Shown here: in pieces, positions 12,843 through 22,559 of the stretch
Numbering within the stretch: position 1 is the stretch's first letter
Layout of the letters: each line of letters begins with the position of its first letter
Source: Planococcus citri
Lineage: Eukaryota > Arthropoda > Insecta > Hemiptera > Pseudococcidae
Length of the DNA: 64,000 bases
Direction: 5' to 3'
Assembly (NCBI RefSeq): GCF_950023065.1
Contig: NC_088678.1
Coordinates: 6,004,580 to 6,068,579 of the forward strand
Notes under the pieces: model-generated
Databases searched by the model: none
What the model saw: the letters and a program-made list of their open reading frames with translations, nothing else
Told to the model about the DNA's origin: nothing
Translations under genes and position numbers: made by a program

Positions 12843-13010
12843 ATATTGCGTATTGAGTATATGGGGTTGAAAATGGTTCTACAAGTTAGATTCGTTAATA
12901 TGGAAGAGCAGAATAACCAATGCCAGTACAATATCGACGTCTTTCCAGTGAGGCACGTATTCGTTGGTTTAGAGGCCTAAATGGTGAGCTAAAATAATAA
13001 TGTGAAAAAT
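12843..13010 (+). repeat. Copy of a local dispersed segment
   Basis: ATTGAGTATATGGGGTTGAAAATGG here is a diverged version of the segment at 14280-14450 and 21905-22080, which are much closer to each other. Together they show repeated duplication of the same gene neighbourhood. Confidence 0.5.
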
Positions 13011-13230
13011 TTGGATTTATCTGTATTTTTTTATATTATTTATGTGTATTTTTTTTTGTTTTTTCCCCTTTATAGATGTGAATTAATTTTTGCTAAGGGA
13101 GAAGTAAGTGACATTGCCATCAATTTCAGTTTTTAAAATGCAGGAATATAAATGTACCTACTCGTAATACCTATGTACCTGCGATAAACTAGGTACCTGA
13201 TATTATGCTAATAAAATTTTCCCACCTTAG

Positions 13231-13650
13231 ATGAAATTCACTCCATTTTGCGATGATCTCTGCAAGTTGTCAAACAAGCGGCAATTCCACACTTACAAAG
13301 AATCGATATTATACGCATCAAAAGTTCAAACATTGAAAGAAGCACACTTCCCTGCAATGGAGCAAAAACACGATCAATTCGTCTCTGCTTTTCCGTTCCT
13401 GTCCATTTGTTCATCGCCACTCCCATCCAAAGGCGCAATTAAAAATCGTTACGTGTGGAATGAAACGACAACAAAAAGGTATAAGTCTTCCTCTTTCAAA
13501 TTCGGCCCACTAATTGCTAATAAGCTGGACAATTTCGAGCGTGGCAGTGTAATAGCTGTGAAAAGTAGCCAGCATTATGTTCAGAATAATTTTTCTAATA
13601 ACCGCCGTCGCTACTCGAGTGAACGGTTCCAATGTGTGGAAATATTTTGA
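13231..13650 (+). CDS. Hypothetical protein, 139 residues
   Basis: An ATG directly after CCCACCTTAG opens a 139-codon frame ending in TGA. Codon use is less AT-rich than the flanks. The protein is basic, has cysteines near the N-terminus (FCDDLCKL) and an Arg-rich C-terminal patch (NNRRRYSSERF). There is no signal peptide or membrane segment. Because the start sits on a splice-acceptor-like site, it may be a first coding exon or a long internal one. I do not recognise the family. It is surrounded by serine protease fragments but is not itself protease-like. Confidence 0.4.
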   Translation: MKFTPFCDDLCKLSNKRQFHTYKESILYASKVQTLKEAHFPAMEQKHDQFVSAFPFLSICSSPLPSKGAIKNRYVWNETTTKRYKSSSFKFGPLIANKLDNFERGSVIAVKSSQHYVQNNFSNNRRRYSSERFQCVEIF

Positions 13651-13767
13651 AACTGATAAGATAACCAAAACACAAATTGCGAAGGGATATTCAACATTAT
13701 GATCCAGGAAGTAAAATTTGCTGTAGAGGTACATTATACTAAGAAATGGAATCTAAAAGATTTAGAA

Positions 13768-14080
13768 ATAAATCTTGAAGACAGGTAGCCCTCTGGTATA
13801 AATTATTTAAAGTAAGCAAACATTTTTTTTTAAATTTATAATTCTTTAAATTTAATCATACCTAATGATACATGAGATTAAATTGATAAATAAAAATGTG
13901 CTGAATCAATTTATTTTACTAATTTCTGATTCATATCATTTGATTGGAATTGTGTCTTTTGGATCCACACTCTGTGATACTCCTAGCAAACCTGGAGTAC
14001 ATGTCAGAGGAGTGTACTACATGGACTGGATCAAGAACACAACTGCACTACAATTTTGTGAGACAGGAATCAAATTTTGT
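13768..14080 (+). pseudogene. Trypsin C-terminal exon, copy B, split by an AT-rich insert
   Basis: A decayed GDSGGPL trace (13780-13796) is followed by about 110 bp of AT-rich DNA, then a frame with SDSYHLIGIVSFGS, CDTPSKPGVHVRGVYYMDWI. The Gly-Ile-Val-Ser-Phe-Gly strand, the Cys and Pro of the last loop and the closing YxxWI helix are diagnostic of S1A serine proteases. A near-identical arrangement, including the insert, lies at 21540-21860, so the two arose by duplication after the insertion. Confidence 0.8.
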
Positions 14081-14402
14081 AAGTACGTATTTGCTTTTAA
14101 ATCCTAATTTCCAATTTTAATCATCTTGGTATTTAAAAATCAGATTAAGTACCTGCGACTGGTTTATTATGAGAACTGAGATGGTAAGCAACTATTTATA
14201 TTGTTTTTATTACCCTCATTTCCTATTTTAATCATCTTGGTATGTAAAAATTAGATTAAGTACCTTATTTACACTCTTGAAGATCATTTCACTTGTTGGA
14301 CAGTGAGTATTGAGTATGGGGTCGAAAGTGGCCCTACAAGTCACCCTTTATTTAAAAACTCTCTATACAAATTTTTGAACTGATCGTTTGCCGACGCTGT
14401 AA

Positions 14403-14705
14403 GCCACAGCAGGTGTCACTATTAAGACCATCAACTCCCAGCTTTCCGAAGTACAAATTCATGAAGTTCCAGTTGAAACTATAGTCGAACAGTTATACAA
14501 AAACATCAAAATCAGCAGGGGTATTGCACCCTCAGACATCCGATTCGTCAAATACAAGAACAAAGCAGACTGCATAATCGCAGGCTTCAAAGTTGACTAC
14601 ATTACATACCAAATCGCTCAACAATATAGTTTTATTCGTATTGGATGTGAAACAATTGATTTAGGATATGGGAGCTGTAAATGTCTATATACATGCAAAA
14701 AATGA
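14403..14705 (+). CDS. Short ORF, possibly gag or LINE ORF1-like
   Basis: A 100-codon frame without an early ATG runs to TGA at 14703-14705. It contains VPVETIVEQLYKNIKIS, then RFVKYKNKADCIIAGFKVDY, then FIRIG and CKCLYTC. The (F/Y)xRIG stretch followed by closely spaced cysteines resembles the end of a gag-like ORF1 leading into a zinc knuckle, but the cysteine spacing is not canonical. The 5' part overlaps the dispersed segment also found at 22000-22080. Identification is weak. Confidence 0.35.
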   Translation, partial: ATAGVTIKTINSQLSEVQIHEVPVETIVEQLYKNIKISRGIAPSDIRFVKYKNKADCIIAGFKVDYITYQIAQQYSFIRIGCETIDLGYGSCKCLYTCKK

Positions 14706-14929
14706 GCAACAAACATTAAATTTCTACGCCTATTGACTTCGTGTCCTATAGGTTGCCAATATATTTTATTATTTATATTTTTCAAGTATTATAGGTGATA
14801 TTAATTTTTTATCAATCCATATGGATAATGTAGTAGAAATCAAAAAATTAATGAGTTAGGTATAAAAATTACAAAATCAGCGTTAGTGGTTACTCATCAG
14901 AAAACACTGAAACGATCACATTTGAAAAT

Positions 14930-15310
14930 GAAATTTGACCACAAACATGTTCTTTATTGCTCTCAACTAAAATAGGTAGCCTGCTCTTTGAAAATTCGAG
15001 CGGCATCATTCAAACTCATCAGTTTTAATAGACAAGTACATACTGTATATTTTTTTTACATGATTTGTTTTTTTTTTCAAATCAACAAGAAAAGTTCTCT
15101 AGAAACAGGAAAGGGAATGTAATAACAAAGAAAAATGATATAGGTTATAAAGTGTTATTAATAATGTAATGTACAATCACACATATCCTCATACCTCACA
15201 TTCATTCTATTTTTGAAAAATGCTTCAGTCAAGGTGGTTTCAAGAAGTATTGGACTTGCTTATGTTGAAGATTGATGATGAAATACCAGATTCAGTAAGG
15301 CCATAGATGA
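14930..15310 (+). repeat. Dispersed local repeat (copies at 15.5, 16.4, 19.7, 25.8 kb)
   Basis: The words TTCTTTATTGCTCTC, ATGATTTGGTTTTTTGAAACC and ATATCCTCATACCTCACTTCC recur in the same order at 14.95-15.30, 15.57-15.74, 16.39-16.47 and 19.75-20.00 kb, and in part at 25.80 kb. Several copies end in a short frame reading RWFQEVLDLL and LKIDDEIP, best preserved at 21352-21500. The repeat unit therefore includes an exon of the duplicated gene family. Confidence 0.65.
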
Positions 15311-15420
15311 ATTAAAATTTGATATTTCAAATTATGATTGTGCAGTGTGCACAATATTTCATCAAATACCAAGAGCTTCTAGCACAGGCAATACATAGTA
15401 AGCAACTATTTATATTGTTT

Positions 15421-15513
15421 TCAATAAGGCGATCAGGTGGCCGTCTGGTTATACAAATTTCTGTTTCATATTATTTGGTAGGAATTGTGTTTTTCCTACC
15501 AAACCTGGAGTAA
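15421..15513 (+). pseudogene. Serine protease GG-PLV exon fragment
   Basis: The frame reads RRSGGRLVIQISVSYYLVGI: the catalytic DSGGP has become RSGGR and the sequence stops within the next strand. A sister copy is at 18530-18610 (RRSGGPLVIQ). Both lack the catalytic Ser context and the last loop. Confidence 0.65.
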
Positions 15514-15723
15514 GTAGTCTAGTTAATAATAGATCAGGTCATGAATCTGTTGACTTGAATTATAAAAATGTTTTTTAAATAAAATTGTTCTTTATTGCTC
15601 TCGGCTATGATGGTCTGTTCTCTGAAACTTGGGGCTGCCTCATTTAAAATCATCGGTTTTAATTGACAAGTAGATATATTTTTCACATGATTTGGTTTTT
15701 TGAAACCAACATTCCAAAAATAG

Positions 15724-16345
15724 GAAAGGGAATATGCAGTGACAGATTGTATTGGTGGCGAAATTGTGACAGAAAATCTTTCCACTGAGAAAATTAATTT
15801 GGAAGGTAAATACATATATTATTTATTCATTTATTATTTTTATTTTATGCTATTTATTTCTGGTATTTCTTGATAAAATACTTGATAACATTTTTGTTAA
15901 TCTATTAATAATTAATTGCAATAATTCAGGAAATGCAGAAGTCGTAACGAATGTAGGTGAAGATTTGAATGTAGGAAATGCTGGCACTGACTGGACTGCA
16001 AGTAAGATTTCATTAAGAAAGGAAAATTGCTTTATAAAGAAAAAAGAATATTGTGAGTGGAAAAATTTATTTTCAAAATTATTTTTTGTTCTTAGTTGCT
16101 GATACTTACTGTGATAAATGTAGCGGGATCTCAGGCAGAAAGATCAAAATGTGAGACTGAAAATACTACAGGTACCTTAGAGAAAATTTTGAAGAGAAAA
16201 AAATTGTTTGTATTTGTATTGTAATCCATTTTCATTTATAGAAGCTGAAATTCTGCCAGTTCCAAGTTGTTCAAAGAATTTCTTAGAACCAGAAATATTA
16301 CCTATTCGCTTATGTCCTCATCGGCCAGAAATCTTAGCTAGTTGA
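15724..16345 (+). CDS. Four small exons of an unidentified gene, phase-1 introns
   Basis: Four blocks join in frame with matching phase: 15724-15805 (VTDCIGGEIVTENLSTEKIN), 15930-16001 (AEVVTNVGEDLNVGN), 16124-16171 (GSQAERSKCETENTT) and 16242-16345 (EAEILPVPSCSKNF ... PEILAS then TGA). Donors are GGTAAA, AGTAAG and GGTACC; acceptors are TTCAG, TGTAG and TATAG. All three introns interrupt a codon after its first base, which is unlikely by chance in decayed DNA. The product is acidic and Ser/Thr/Glu-rich with spaced cysteines, perhaps a secreted or linker region belonging to the protease family here. The 5' end is not found. Confidence 0.5.
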
Positions 16346-17154
16346 TGTTTTTATTATCAGTTTTGATTTTTGCATTTATTAGTTGTAATCACACAATATA
16401 TCCTCATACCTCACTTCCTATGTACTTTTTTAAAATGCTTTAGTCAAGGTGGTATCAAGAAGTATTGGACTCGCTTATGTTGAAGATTGATGATGAAATA
16501 TGTACCAGAAATCAGACATTTGGTCTCAAATCAGCTGGCTATGCAGCTCTAATCTTATTCAATTTCATATATTCATGCCTAAAATAATTTATGATATCTT
16601 TAACAAAAGTATAAATATCATACTTTTTAAAATTATAATATAGGTATTTATAACCTGATCGCAAAAGGGCTCTAGAATGGAAGAACTATCCAATGTTTGG
16701 TAATTATGTGTAAGATAAGAGTTATTTTTCTATTAGGTACATAACTACATAATAAGTATGTCAGCACAAATGGCCATGTCAGAACTTTGTTGTTCCCTGG
16801 GTGCTGAATATTCTTAACATGTTTTTTCAATATCTATGTGTGTGTATACCTATATATTGTTCATATAGTTGAGAATTCCCTTGATAAGTACCTACCATAG
16901 AAGATGTTTCAAGAGCTCTCATAGATGTATTGGATTTTAATTCTGAAGAATTTCAAAATACTCTTGTCAACGTGGCAAAAAAAAGGGATGGGTTTACTTT
17001 TCTTGATTAATACCAAACATCAGACGATAGTAGGTACATATATAACAATACATGCACTGAAAACTTGCATTCAGCTATGTAGGTTCTAGACTATACTTAA
17101 TACTTGGAACAATTTTGAAATTTATGTGAAGACTAATTTTTTTTTCATTTTTGG

Positions 17155-17940
17155 CTAGCTAAACTTCAATGTGAACCTGTGTGTGACTTAGAGACCAGAA
17201 TTTGGACCCTAGCCCACCTGATTAAAGTTGAGACTGACAAAATAATTGTTTATTCGGCTGGCTTAGTCCATGATATGGCCCTGCTGAGATTACAACATCC
17301 TGTAAATTTTACAGGTAAGCATAACAAAACGTATTTAAACTTTCAATTTTGTTGTTTAATTAACATAAGGCCGATTTGTCTTCTGTCAGAAGAAAAAGAA
17401 CACCAAAGGGATAGTTTGTAAGGCAATAAATCCGTTTATCTCTCCGGATAGGGTTATACCAGAACTGGTAGGTACACTTACTTGACGTACATATTCTTTC
17501 AATAAATATGTAATTCATTCAGTAATTTGTGTCTATTAAAAAAACATTCCATGCTAGGATGACTCGTCTGATATGCTGATGGAAGCAGAACTCCATGTAT
17601 AGGAAGTCGATTAGAAAGACTGCATTTCAATGTACAGTTCTGCAAATGTAAACCCTCAAAGCATGTTGTGTGCCTATCATCCCAAAAAAGATGCTTGTTC
17701 AGTAAGTTTTTTGCAATTGTGAGTTCATAAAATCCTAAAATTAAACTCGACTGGTTCATTATAAGAATTGAGATAGTAAGCAACTACATGTATTCATATT
17801 GTTTTCAATAGGGCGATTCAGGCGGCCCTCTGGTTTTACCAATTTCTAATTCATATTATTTGATTGGAATTGTGTCTTTTGGATTCACACTCTGTGATAC
17901 TCCTACCAAACCTGCCGACCCAACTGGTAACTGATAAGTT
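17155..17940 (+). pseudogene. Trypsin-like serine protease, best-ordered copy
   Basis: Four exon-like pieces are in the expected order. First, 17160-17313 reads LQCEPVCDLETRIW then VHDMALLRLQHPVNFT, containing the catalytic-Asp motif (DxALL), followed by GTAAGC. Next, around 17357-17470, is NIRPICLLSEEKEHQRDS then PFISPDRVIPELV. Then 17560-17690 has SDMLMEAEL and MLCAYHPKK. Finally 17816-17940 has GDSGGPLVLPISNSYYLIG then FTLCDTPTKP. Stops occur in the second and third pieces, and the end runs out early in PADPTGN. No catalytic-His exon (TAAHC) is visible. This is an S1A family member, now probably dead. Confidence 0.8.
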
Positions 17941-18500
17941 AGAATGAAATATAGATCTGCAAAAAGTACCTCACTGACGATCTACTGATCAATGAGATTT
18001 CATACCTATAATCAAGTGTAGTGTAGAAAGATACCTACGTGAGGAAGCGAGGATAAATAATTAAATAAAAATAAAATATCACGTAGGCACGTAATTTTAG
18101 ATTAATGTACTCCTAATATAAGCTAGCTGAGCTGTAAGCATCATTCATTCAATAAACCTACTATGTAGACATTGTTGAGTCAATTTTTATCATTACACAA
18201 GTTTCTCAATTTTCACTCTTGGGTATGAATATTATTCTAGATGCCAACAGCTGAAGGCTTACTCATCAACAGACAATTTCCTGCGACAGATATTCTTCAT
18301 ACACCACAAAGAAGCATAGGAACGGTTGTTTCAAAGTGTCCTAAATGCGGCAAGATTTCAAAGTTACCTACTTAATTTTCTTATGTACCTATTGTACAAT
18401 TAATTTAGGTTATCGTCATCGTATGTATTCACAGTGACAATAAATAAAAAAGCAAAATCATTTCCAGATTTTTTTATTTACTGCTGCACACTGTGTGGAA
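17941..18500. other. Intergenic, no supported gene
   Basis: AT-rich sequence with no long frame. A poly(A) signal-like AATAAA occurs near 18150 and nothing else can be supported. Confidence 0.45.
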
Positions 18501-18524
18501 GTAAGCAACTATTCATATTGTTTT

Positions 18525-18620
18525 CAATAAGGCGATCAGGTGGCCCTCTGGTTATACAAATTTCTGTTTCATATTATTTGGTAGGGATTGAGAGTTTTTC
18601 CTACCAAACCTGGAGTAATA
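18525..18620 (+). pseudogene. Serine protease GG-PLV fragment, second of a pair
   Basis: Nearly identical to 15421-15513, it reads RRSGGPLVIQISVSYYLVGI and then diverges by a small change to ESFSYQTW. The Asp before the catalytic Ser is lost in both, so the mutation predates their duplication. Confidence 0.65.
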
Positions 18621-18800
18621 CATAGTCTAGTCATTAATAGATCAGGTCATGGAGGAATTAATTCCAATTTCCAATCGACATAATGTTGTTGGGTTTTTCT
18701 GGGATGCAATTAGTTTTTGATTTATCTACATATGAAAAACTAAATCCTGAAAATCGGAATGACTTTTTGATTTTTCAAATTCTTAGATACTAATGAAGAC

Positions 18801-19481
18801 TATATATGTGACGTGCTCTACGAGAATCAACCTTAGGTAAAAAAATGTGTTTTGAGAAACATGCATTTAAAGTTTTGAAGTGTGTTTTCGCCTTATTTTC
18901 GGGTTGGTATGCAACAGAAACATCTCCAGTAGTTTCGTCTAGGTCCCCTTTAGCTCTGTGACTGTTCCTGTAAACCAGTCATAACCGCGTGTTCCTATGC
19001 TGCCACGCTGGCCGCATGGCGCAGCTGATGTACTAACACGCGGGAGGTACTGAGTTCAAATCCCCCCTAAGTCAACAATTTTTTTAAAATTTTTTTCAGT
19101 TGTTTTTTTTATTTTAATATTTTTTCAAGCAGATTTTTCACTGAAAATGAAATTTATTCTACTTTTTCTTCTTTTAAAAAATTAATGAATTAACAAGTTT
19201 TTATGAAGTGAAATACACGAATGGGGCTTGATAAGTGTTTGTATGCAAATTAGGTTATTTTTTACTGCCAAAATCATAAAAAATAAAAAAAATGAATTTT
19301 GAGTTGATTTTGGCCCTACCCCTCAACTTTGGGGTCGATTTCCGAGGAAAGTAAAAGAGATAGGAAGTTGCGGTTTGCGCCATTGGAAAGAGCGTCTTTT
19401 TTTCTATAATAATCGCTCATCAACTTGAAACCCCTTTTTTTGACCTAAGGTCGATTCTCATAGAGCACGTCACATATGTAA
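18801..19481. mobile_element. Non-autonomous TIR element with tRNA-like Pol III promoter
   Basis: About 38 bp at the left end (ATATGTGACGTGCTCTACGA ... CCTTAGGT) are the reverse complement, with few mismatches, of the right end (ACCTAAGGTCG ... GAGCACGTCACATAT, 19443-19478). The element is about 680 bp, flanked by TA, and has no ORF. Inside, 19017-19028 (TGGCGCAGCTGA) fits a tRNA A box and 19052-19063 (GAGTTCAAATCC) fits a B box, 35 bp apart. A 9-bp stem CCGCGTGTT/AACACGCGG (18985 and 19035) encloses the A box. Inverted repeats with an internal SINE-like promoter form a chimeric arrangement. Confidence 0.75.
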
Positions 19482-20559
19482 ATTAAAATTGATTTCAATC
19501 GCAAGAATGGACAAGTTTCAATTTTTTATCCACCATATTTTTTTTGCATGCAGTCGTAGCATATTTTTTACCTTAATATTTCCATAAATTACCAATTCTC
19601 CAAAACAGATTTCAAATTATTTTAATGTCTCAAAAAATGATATCAAATTTATACCTAACAACATAAGCATAGAAGTTTCCATAATTATTCTCCAAAAGAG
19701 ATTTTAAATAATTTTGATGTCTCAACATGATAAATCTGTTGACTTGAATTATAAAAATGTTTTTCAAATAAAATTGTTCTTTATTGCTCTCAATTATGAT
19801 ACCTAGTCTGTTCTCTAAAACTTCAGGCTGCCCCATTTAAAATTATCTGTTGTAATTGACAAGTACCTAGATATATTTTTTCATATGATTCGTGGTTTTT
19901 TGAAACCAACAAGGAAACCTCTCCAAAAATAGGAAAGGGAATACTATACTTAATCACACAATATATCCTCATACCTCACTTCCTATGTATTTTTTAAAAA
20001 TGCTTCAGTCAGCATCTAAGGTGTGAGGTCACCCCTTCTGAAAGGAGGGGGGAAGCCTTACACCTTCATCAACAATTACCCAATGCTGAAAAAAATTATC
20101 TGTGATGTAAATTTTCCTTGTTGTGTTACTATTTTTATACATGTGAAATTTTGCTACTGTTATTATTGAGAAAACCATCTACCTTAACCAAGCTGGGTAT
20201 AAAAATCTTCTCATTGAAAAAAAAAAAAAAAAAAAAAATAATAATTTTGTTTATTGGTTGTGGGTTACAGGATGATTATCATCCTTATTTTGTTTATTGA
20301 TTGTGGGTTATAAATTAGTTAATTACGCTGCAAAAATAATCTGAGATGAAATCTTTTTAGTTGTTATTACTATTTATGAAATGTTATTGTTACCATATTT
20401 CTCTTATATATTGAATCTAAATTTTTTCAGTTGTTATTACTATTTATGAAATGTTATTGTTACTTTACTATATTTCTTTTATATGTTGTGGGTATAAATT
20501 AATTGATCTTAATAAGCAGATAAATGGCTGTGGGTTACAAATATACTTTTCCTTCTGCT

Positions 20560-20780
20560 ATCAAATTTTCTTTCATTGTTACTAGTTGTTATATAACTTA
20601 TCTTTTGCTGTTGCTAGTTAAACATGCATTATCTTTTGTTGTTACTAGTTGTTATAAAATTTATCTTTTGCTGTTACTAGTTAAATTTGCATTATCTTTT
20701 GTTGTTACTAGTTATTATGTATTACTACCAAATTTTGCGTTATGTTTTGTTTTTACTAGTTATTTTATAATTATCTCTTT
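20560..20780 (+). repeat. Tandem repeat with TTACTAGTT core
   Basis: TTACTAGTT or GTTACTAGTTGTTAT occurs about every 37-75 bp from 20579 to 20763, with ATCTTTTGCTG and ATCTTTTGTTG between copies. It lies in the U3-like part of the LTR-like element. Short Leu/Val-rich open frames over it are shadows. Confidence 0.75.
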
Positions 20781-20890
20781 GTACTATTATCTGTTACCTT
20801 TAAAATTTTCCCATTGGCGAAAGGGATCTAGGTTAGGGCGTGGTCGCCCCCTTACTTCTAAAGGAGGGGGGAATTTGTGGCGTTGTAATA

Positions 20891-21166
20891 TTCGACGACT
20901 CGTGTTTTCGTATGAAAACACGAGCATGAAAACACGAGCCGTCGAATAAAATGATGATGATTTTAAATTCTTGGAAAATTAGACATCCGCCAATGCGATG
21001 GCTAAAATGTCACGCCATCGCATCGGCGGATACTAAATCCGCCGATCGTGCAACTTTGGTGACAAAGTTGCACACGGCTCGTAGGGCTATCACCCCATAT
21101 TTCCGCTAAAACTGCTGGTCAGCAGTTTTAGCGGAAATCGGCCACCGACGATTGTACCATCGGTGG
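20891..21166. repeat. Chain of five to six adjacent hairpins
   Basis: Stems follow each other with almost no gap: 20891-20946 (TTCGACG...CGTCGAA, with two competing right arms, both GAAAACACGAG); 20985-21031 (18-bp stem, 11-nt loop); 21025-21043 (GGCGGAT/ATCCGCC, sharing bases with the previous one); 21041-21078 (GTGCAACTTTG/CAAAGTTGCAC); 21099-21138 (19-bp perfect stem, 2-nt loop); 21142-21166 (CCACCGA/TCGGTGG). The block is GC-rich in an AT-rich neighbourhood. Overlap of stems 2 and 3 and of the two right arms in stem 1 would allow alternative folds. Confidence 0.9.
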
Positions 21167-21351
21167 TTGACAAAAAACAGTCGCGATCCGAACCTCGAAG
21201 GCAACACCATCGCCATCGCCTTAGCTTACCGAAATTGTAAAAACTAAACTGATCGTTAAATAAAGTGTAAAGTAAATTGGAAATATCGTGTTCGTTCTTT
21301 ATTCGGTAAATTCAGGTTCGGTTTAGTTCTACGACGGAATAATTCGCGACA

Positions 21352-21500
21352 GTATCAAGAAGTATTGGACTTGCTTAATATGTTGAAGATTGATGATGAA
21401 ATGCCAGAAATCAGAAATTTCATCTCAAATCAGCTAGCTGCAAGCTATAATAATTCTGAAGGAATAATTCTGAAGGGACTACATCAAGCAGCGTTTAAAT
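21352..21500 (+). CDS. Exon of the duplicated family, cut by the LTR-like insert
   Basis: The frame reads YQEVLDLLNMLKIDDEMPEI, then FISNQLAASYNNSEG, and ends at a donor (AAAT|GTAAGT). Paralogous, more decayed pieces lie at 15230-15300 and 16440-16560, and a short tail at 25040-25066. The 5' side is removed by the insertion. The function is unknown. Placed upstream of a protease C-terminal exon, it may be a pro-region of that family. Confidence 0.5.
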
Positions 21501-21539
21501 GTAAGTACTGAGATAGTAAGCAACTATTTATATTGTTTT

Positions 21540-21860
21540 CAATAGGGCGATTCAGGAGGCCCTCTGGTATAAATTATTTAAATAAACATTGATTTTTTAA
21601 ATTTATAACTTTAAATTTAATCACAATGATAAGTAAGTACCTATAAGTATGAGATTAAATTAATAAATAAAAATGTGCTGAATCAATTTATTTTACTAAT
21701 TTCTGATTCATATCATTTGACTGGAATTGTGTCTTTGGGATCCCCACTTTGTGATACTCCTACAAAACCTGGAATATATGTCAGAGGAGTATACTATTTA
21801 GAGTGGATTGAAAAGACAACAGGACAACAAAAATTTTGTAAGTATTTACTTCCTAATCCT
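21540..21860 (+). pseudogene. Trypsin C-terminal exon, copy C, with the same AT-rich insert
   Basis: GDSGGPLV begins at 21546 with the full catalytic-serine motif intact. It is then split by about 115 bp of AT-rich sequence, and resumes as SDSYHLTGIVSLGS, CDTPTKPGIYVRGVYYLEWI. The uninterrupted copy at 17816 shows the pre-insertion state. The insert lacks a usable AG acceptor, so it is an insertion and not an intron. It is the copy closest to 13768-14080. Confidence 0.8.
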
Positions 21861-22330
21861 AATTTCCAATTTTAATCATCTTGGTATTTAAAAATTAGAT
21901 TAAGTACCTTATTTACACTCTTGAAGATCATTTCATTTGTTAGACAGTGGGTATTGAGTATGGGGTCGAAAGTGGCCCTACAAGTCACCCTTTATTTAAA
22001 AACTCTCTGTACAAATTTTTGAACTAATCGTTTGCCGACGCCGTTAAGCCACAGCAGGTGTCACTATTAAGACCTTCAACTCCCATTATCATTCGTTGAA
22101 TAAATATGTATTCGATGAATTACGTGTCATCCATGATTTTTAATGTTTTTCAATAGAGTATGTAAGTTCTTCTGTATGGATTTTCGTCGCGTAATTTACC
22201 TACCAAACAGTATTTTATAATGTGAATCAAAACTGAATTAGTGTAAAATTGTCTGCTGAATTATTAGGTATCAAAATTGTGATGGCACAGACAGCCAGTG
22301 TAAAGCCTCGTCCACACAAGGCCAGTTTAG

Positions 22331-22546
22331 TGGCTAGACAGAAACTGTCTCACAAATGGCTTCGTGTATTTCTCTGCCGGCGAAGATAGAGTAAATTCAC
22401 TCCACGTATTGGAAAACTTGAGATCATTTTCTACCCGACTTGGAGAATTGACAAACGTTCCGGTATTCCATATCACCCCAATGCATAATTTTGCTTCCTC
22501 CCCGAAAAATGTGAAGGAACAGCAAGTGATCATGCTTCTGACATCG
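22331..22546 (+). CDS. Unidentified 72-codon exon, phase 0 at both ends
   Basis: An acceptor (GGCCAGTTTAG) and a donor (ACATCG|GTACGC) bracket exactly 72 open codons. The frame begins WLDRNCLTNGFVYFSAGEDR, has TNVPVFHITPMHNF in the middle and ends QVIMLLTS. The alternation of hydrophobic strands and charged helices suggests a globular alpha/beta fold. No family is recognised. See 12367-12604 for a possible relative. Confidence 0.5.
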
Positions 22547-22559
22547 GTACGCATTTTAA

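Larger units (their letters stand above)
20012..21351 (+). mobile_element. LTR-like element (solo LTR?) inside a duplicated exon
   Basis: Other copies of the flanking repeat read TTCAGTCAAGGTGGTATCAAG without interruption. Here about 1.33 kb separates TTCAGTCA from GTATCAAG. The insert starts with TGTGAGG (20022) and ends with GCGACA (21351), has the TG...CA termini of LTRs, an AATAAA near 21260, and a following GT/T-rich stretch like R-U5. It has no ORF of retroviral type. Internal features are a T-rich 5' part with repeats, a 75-bp-type tandem repeat (20560-20780) and a chain of hairpins. A target duplication is not obvious. Confidence 0.55.

Noticed and set aside
19011..19070. A tRNA gene
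   Set aside because: A and B boxes are present, but the acceptor stem does not pair and no anticodon arm is convincing. It is treated as an internal promoter of a transposable element.
20560..20949. 141-codon ORF rich in Leu, Val and Tyr
   Set aside because: It is the translation of a TTACTAGTT tandem repeat and runs into the hairpin block; it does not look like a membrane protein with real topology.
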